Source: Candidatus Propionivibrio aalborgensis
Lineage (GTDB): Bacteria > Pseudomonadota > Gammaproteobacteria > Burkholderiales > Rhodocyclaceae
Assembly: GCF_900089945.1 (NCBI RefSeq)
Contig: NZ_FLQY01000290.1
Span: 1 to 56,319, forward strand
Direction: 5' to 3'
Length of the DNA: 56,319 nt
The translations under genes and the position numbers were made by a program. The notes under the pieces were generated by a model. It was not told the origin of the DNA, did no database searches, and saw only the letters and a program-made list of their open reading frames with translations. Of this stretch, positions 53,166 through 56,319 are shown in pieces. Each line of letters starts with the position of its first letter. The first letter of the stretch is position 1.

Positions 53166-54065
53166 GTGAGAATGCTAGAATTTGCATTCTGTTGTATTTC
53201 CCTTCGTCTTGCTACCCGGTCCCATATCTTGAAAACTGCAGCGTACCGTCTTGAAGCCGTCAGCCTGTCCGAATCCGGCCGGGTGCGCGCGGTCAATGAA
53301 GATGCGGCTGCCGTCGATCACGAGTACGGCATTGCCGTGGTCGCCGACGGCATGGGTGGCCATCGTGCCGGCGATGTGGCCAGCCGCATGGCGATTGATC
53401 GGGTGCTCGGGCGTCTGCGCGCCACGCTGGGGCGCTTCAGCGCAGGTGTGCCGCAGCCGGCAGCGCTGCCGCTGACCGAGCAGGCTATCGCCGAGGCGAA
53501 CAGTGCGATCCATGCGGCCGCCCATCCACAGTCCGGACGCAGCGGCATGGGTACAACACTGGCGCTGGCCTTCTTCCACGGTGAGCAGGTGGCGCTCGCG
53601 CATGTGGGCGACTCACGTATCTATCGTCTGCGTAGCGGCCGGCTTCAATTGCTCACGCGTGATGATTCGCTGCTGCACGACCAGATCGAACTCGGTGTAA
53701 TCGCCGCAGAAGATGCCGCTGATTCGCACAATCGCCATCTCGTCACGCAGGCGCTTGGCATCGCCCCGGCGGTGACGGTACATCTGCAGCAGGAAACGCT
53801 GCGCAGCGGCGATGTTTTCCTGTTGTGCACCGACGGCCTGAGCGATCTCGTTGACGAAAAGGATATCGAACTCATTGTCGATTCGCTGAAAACCAATCTG
53901 CCGCTGGCCGCCAGCCATCTGGCCCAGCTCGCCAACGACAATGGTGGTTACGACAACATCACCGTCGCCCTGGTGCGCGTATTGGCCGATGAGGCCGGAG
54001 CCGGCGCGAGGGGCTGGATCAGCCGCCTGCTCGGCCGGCTGATGCCCGGAAAAGCGGAGCGATAA
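53166..54065 (+). CDS. PP2C-family Ser/Thr protein phosphatase
   Basis: A metal-dependent phosphatase that would reverse the adjacent kinase. Key motifs are VNEDAAAVDHE, VVADGMGGHRAGD, GMGTTLALAFFHGEQVALAH, VGDSRIYRLRSGRL, LLCTDGLSDLVDE and GGYDNITVALV, which supply the metal-binding aspartates. The frame opens at GTG 53166 (299 residues), but the start is uncertain. ATG 53172 and TTG 53229 are alternatives, and the last would begin LKTAAYRL, nearer to the usual family start. The FHA gene follows after two bases. Confidence 0.92.
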   Translation: MRMLEFAFCCISLRLATRSHILKTAAYRLEAVSLSESGRVRAVNEDAAAVDHEYGIAVVADGMGGHRAGDVASRMAIDRVLGRLRATLGRFSAGVPQPAALPLTEQAIAEANSAIHAAAHPQSGRSGMGTTLALAFFHGEQVALAHVGDSRIYRLRSGRLQLLTRDDSLLHDQIELGVIAAEDAADSHNRHLVTQALGIAPAVTVHLQQETLRSGDVFLLCTDGLSDLVDEKDIELIVDSLKTNLPLAASHLAQLANDNGGYDNITVALVRVLADEAGAGARGWISRLLGRLMPGKAER

Positions 54066-54067
54066 AC

Positions 54068-54757
54068 GTGGCCAAACTGATACTCACCCTGAACAGCAAA
54101 GTCCTCAACCAGTACTTCGTCGACAAGCCGTGCCTGACCATCGGGCGCGGGCCGGATAATGACATCGTGATCAACGATCCGTTGCTCAGCCGCGAGCATG
54201 CGCGCATTGTTACCGTCGGCAAGGATCAGATCGCCGAAGACCTGCAAAGCAGCAATGGCACCCTGCTCAACGGTAGCCCGTTGACCCGGCAAATCCTGCA
54301 GCACAGCGACGTCATCGAACTGGGCAGCTACCATCTGCGCTACATGAGTTCGGGCGTGGCGGCCGACGTCGAGCTTGAACGCACCATGCTGATCAAGGTG
54401 CTGCCGCGCCACCGTGCACCTGCGGAGAATGCGCCTGTCGTCTCCGTGCCGGTTGCGCGCACCGCCAGAGCGCGCTTGCCGGAGGGATGCATCAAGGTGC
54501 TGGCCGGATCGGGGCAGCACAACGCGGGCGAAAGTGTTCGTCTTGATCGCGTGGTTGTTACTTTCGGCATTCCCGGTGAGCAACTCATCGTCATCGCAAG
54601 GCGACCGCAAGGGTTTTTTCTCACACACGTCGAAGGCGCCCGATTGCCACTGCTGAACCAGCAGTCGATTGGCCGTGAGCCGCAGGCACTGCGCGACGGC
54701 GACCTGATCGAAGCCGCCGGCTACCGGCTCGAATTCCGGCTTGAACCACCAGCATAA
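54068..54757 (+). CDS. FHA-domain phosphothreonine-binding protein
   Basis: A 229-residue protein starting at GTG. Residues 1-95 are a classical FHA domain with IGRGPDNDIVIND, LLSREHARI and SSNGTLLNG, the residues that hold phosphothreonine. The C-terminal half (about 140-228) looks like a second, degenerate FHA-like beta sandwich, with a GREPQALRDGDLIE stretch but no SxxH motif. It is co-transcribed with the PP2C gene and probably reads marks placed by the neighbouring kinase. Partners beyond that are unknown. The 187-base spacer after it holds only a weak five-base-pair hairpin near 54773. Confidence 0.9.
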   Translation: MAKLILTLNSKVLNQYFVDKPCLTIGRGPDNDIVINDPLLSREHARIVTVGKDQIAEDLQSSNGTLLNGSPLTRQILQHSDVIELGSYHLRYMSSGVAADVELERTMLIKVLPRHRAPAENAPVVSVPVARTARARLPEGCIKVLAGSGQHNAGESVRLDRVVVTFGIPGEQLIVIARRPQGFFLTHVEGARLPLLNQQSIGREPQALRDGDLIEAAGYRLEFRLEPPA

Positions 54758-54944
54758 AGATCTGGTCTGCAAGCCGCTTCAGGCGGCGATCTGGAGCGGC
54801 AGGCGTTCGATCGTTTCCAGGGTAACAGACACGGATTTCAGGATAGATCGGACGAACCTGTTGAGAAACTCACAATTTTGTTGCCTGAACACCCGCGACG
54901 GACTTTATTTGTCTCGCTCAATCATGGCCGACCTCTGACCCGAA

Positions 54945-56319
54945 TCACTCGACAGTGACCGATTTTGCCAAATTACGCGGTTTATCGACGTCCGTCCCGC
55001 GTACCAGTGCGACGTGATAGGCCAGCAATTGCAGGGGAACGACGTGCAGCAGGGCTGAGAGCTGACCGTAATGTTCTGGCAGATGCATGACATGCAGTCC
55101 GTCGGCAGCGACCATTTCACCGTCGGCGTCGGCAAACACGTAAAGCTCGCCGCCTCGCGCTCGAACTTCCTGCAGGTTGGACTTCAGCTTCTCCAGCAGT
55201 GCGTCGTTGGGCGCCACCGCAATCACCGGCATGTTCTTGTCGACCAATGCCAGCGGTCCGTGCTTCAGCTCCCCGGCCGGATAGGCTTCGGCGTGGATGT
55301 AGCTGATTTCCTTGAGTTTGAGGGCGCCTTCAAGTGCGATCGGGTAGTGCCGTCCGCGCCCGAGGAAGAGGGCGTCCTGCTTCATGGCAAAGTGCTCGGA
55401 CCATTCGCGGATCAGCGGTTCCAGTTCGAGCACCTTGGCTACCGCAACGGGCAGGTGACGCAATGCCTGCAATTCGGTGGCTTCGGCCTGCTCGGTGAGT
55501 CGGCCGCGTAGTTTGGCGAAGATCAGGGTCAACAGGTAGAGCGCGGCAAGCTGTGTGGTGAACGCTTTGGTCGATGCGACGCCGATTTCAGGGCCGGCGC
55601 GAGTGATGAAGCGCAGCGCGTTCTCGCGTACCAGCGACGACTCGGGAACGTTGCAGATGCACAGGGTATGCTTCATGCCGAGTGATTTTGCGTGGTGCAG
55701 TGCGGCCAGTGTGTCGGCCGTCTCACCCGACTGCGAGAGCGTGACGACCAGCGTTTGCGGGTCGGGAACGGATTCGCGGTATCGGTATTCGCTCGCCACC
55801 TCGACGTTGCACGAAATTCCGGCGATCGCTTCGAGCCAGTAACGGGCGACCAGGCCGGCATGGTAGCTGGTGCCGCAGGCGATGATCAGCACCTGCCGTA
55901 CGTCTTTGAGGATCGACTCGGTGTCAGCGCCAAACAGTCCGGGCTGGATACTGCGCGCCGCGCCGAGCATCTCAAGCGTGTTGGATAGTGCGACCGGCTG
56001 TTCGAAGATTTCCTTCTGCATGTAATGACGATACTGGCCAAGCTCGACTGCATCGGCGGAAAGGTGCGACTCGGTCTCCACGCGCTCGACTGGCGAGCCG
56101 TCAACGCGGGTAATGCGGTAACTGTCGCGCGACAGCTCGGCACAGTCGCCATTCTCCAGATAGACGATACGGCGCGTTACCTGCAGCAGGGCGGACGCAT
56201 CGGAAGCGGCATAGCTTCCGTCATCGGCCAGGCCAAGCAGCAGCGGGGAGCCTTCTCGGGCCACCACGACATGCTCGGGTTCGGATTCGCGCAGGACGGC
56301 GAGGGCATAAGCGCCCTGC
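54945..56319 (-). CDS. glmS: Glutamine-fructose-6-phosphate aminotransferase (5' partial)
   Basis: The C-terminal part of GlmS, which makes glucosamine-6-phosphate for peptidoglycan and LPS. The frame continues past the window's right edge, where it reads [20 protein letters not shown], so the N-terminal glutaminase with its Cys1 is outside. What is visible is the end of the glutaminase domain, the [13 protein letters not shown] linker, and both sugar-isomerase domains with [50 protein letters not shown] and the end [11 protein letters not shown]. It is the expected size for this portion. Confidence 0.96.
   Translation of the reverse strand, partial: QGAYALAVLRESEPEHVVVAREGSPLLLGLADDGSYAASDASALLQVTRRIVYLENGDCAELSRDSYRITRVDGSPVERVETESHLSADAVELGQYRHYMQKEIFEQPVALSNTLEMLGAARSIQPGLFGADTESILKDVRQVLIIACGTSYHAGLVARYWLEAIAGISCNVEVASEYRYRESVPDPQTLVVTLSQSGETADTLAALHHAKSLGMKHTLCICNVPESSLVRENALRFITRAGPEIGVASTKAFTTQLAALYLLTLIFAKLRGRLTEQAEATELQALRHLPVAVAKVLELEPLIREWSEHFAMKQDALFLGRGRHYPIALEGALKLKEISYIHAEAYPAGELKHGPLALVDKNMPVIAVAPNDALLEKLKSNLQEVRARGGELYVFADADGEMVAADGLHVMHLPEHYGQLSALLHVVPLQLLAYHVALVRGTDVDKPRNLAKSVTVE

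Noticed and set aside
54773-54787. Small hairpin GCCGC/GCGGC after the FHA gene as terminator
   Set aside because: The stem is only five base pairs and no T run follows in either direction.

Overview
The window reads as chromosomal DNA of a Gram-negative betaproteobacterium, most likely of the Rhodocyclaceae type (Dechloromonas, Azonexus or Accumulibacter-like). The basis is the gene order pilMNOPQ-aroK-aroB-dgt, a cyaY | lptM-lysA cluster, a PEP-CTERM protein, a proton-translocating pntAB pair and a Ser/Thr kinase-phosphatase-FHA module beside glmS. The taxonomic call is inference from gene order and protein style. I saw no tRNA, rRNA, CRISPR array or intact insertion sequence.

Layout. Positions 476-4098 (+) carry pntA, pntB and a CBS-domain protein. 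Positions 4132-6858 (-) carry aroK-aroB-dgt, separated by a clear terminator from the type IV pilus operon pilMNOPQ (6943-11870, -), whose genes all overlap by ATGA junctions. Divergent from pilM is PBP1a (12060-14354). Next come cyaY (-), then lptM, lysA, a two-gene RND efflux pump and the S4 protein HslR (+), a Kef-type antiporter (-), a secreted spondin-domain PEP-CTERM protein and an OmpR/EnvZ-type two-component pair. Positions 25.5-30.4 kb hold a DUF342/FapA-like gene flanked by an imperfect 139-bp direct repeat, a TerB protein, a DUF302 protein and a membrane diguanylate cyclase.

Accessory part. From about 30.6 to 51.1 kb the content changes. First is an 882-residue protein joining a TIR domain, a CHAT caspase-like domain, one membrane helix and two LysM repeats. 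It is translationally coupled to a YbaK/EbsC-type aminoacyl-tRNA deacylase. A convergent gene follows in which an FAD/NAD-dependent reductase is fused to a patatin phospholipase. After that comes a tightly coupled five-gene, 15-kb minus-strand cassette: an M64-type metallopeptidase, a cysteine-free DUF6603 protein and three very large proteins of 897, 1451 and 542 residues that I do not recognise. None of the cassette proteins has a secretion signal that I can see. The TIR/CHAT/LysM receptor, the patatin fusion and this cassette are the best candidates for an undescribed system. A role in defence or envelope stress is inference from domain content only.

The window closes with a small HMA-fold protein, a membrane Ser/Thr kinase divergent from a PP2C phosphatase-FHA pair, and the 3' part of glmS, which runs off the right edge.
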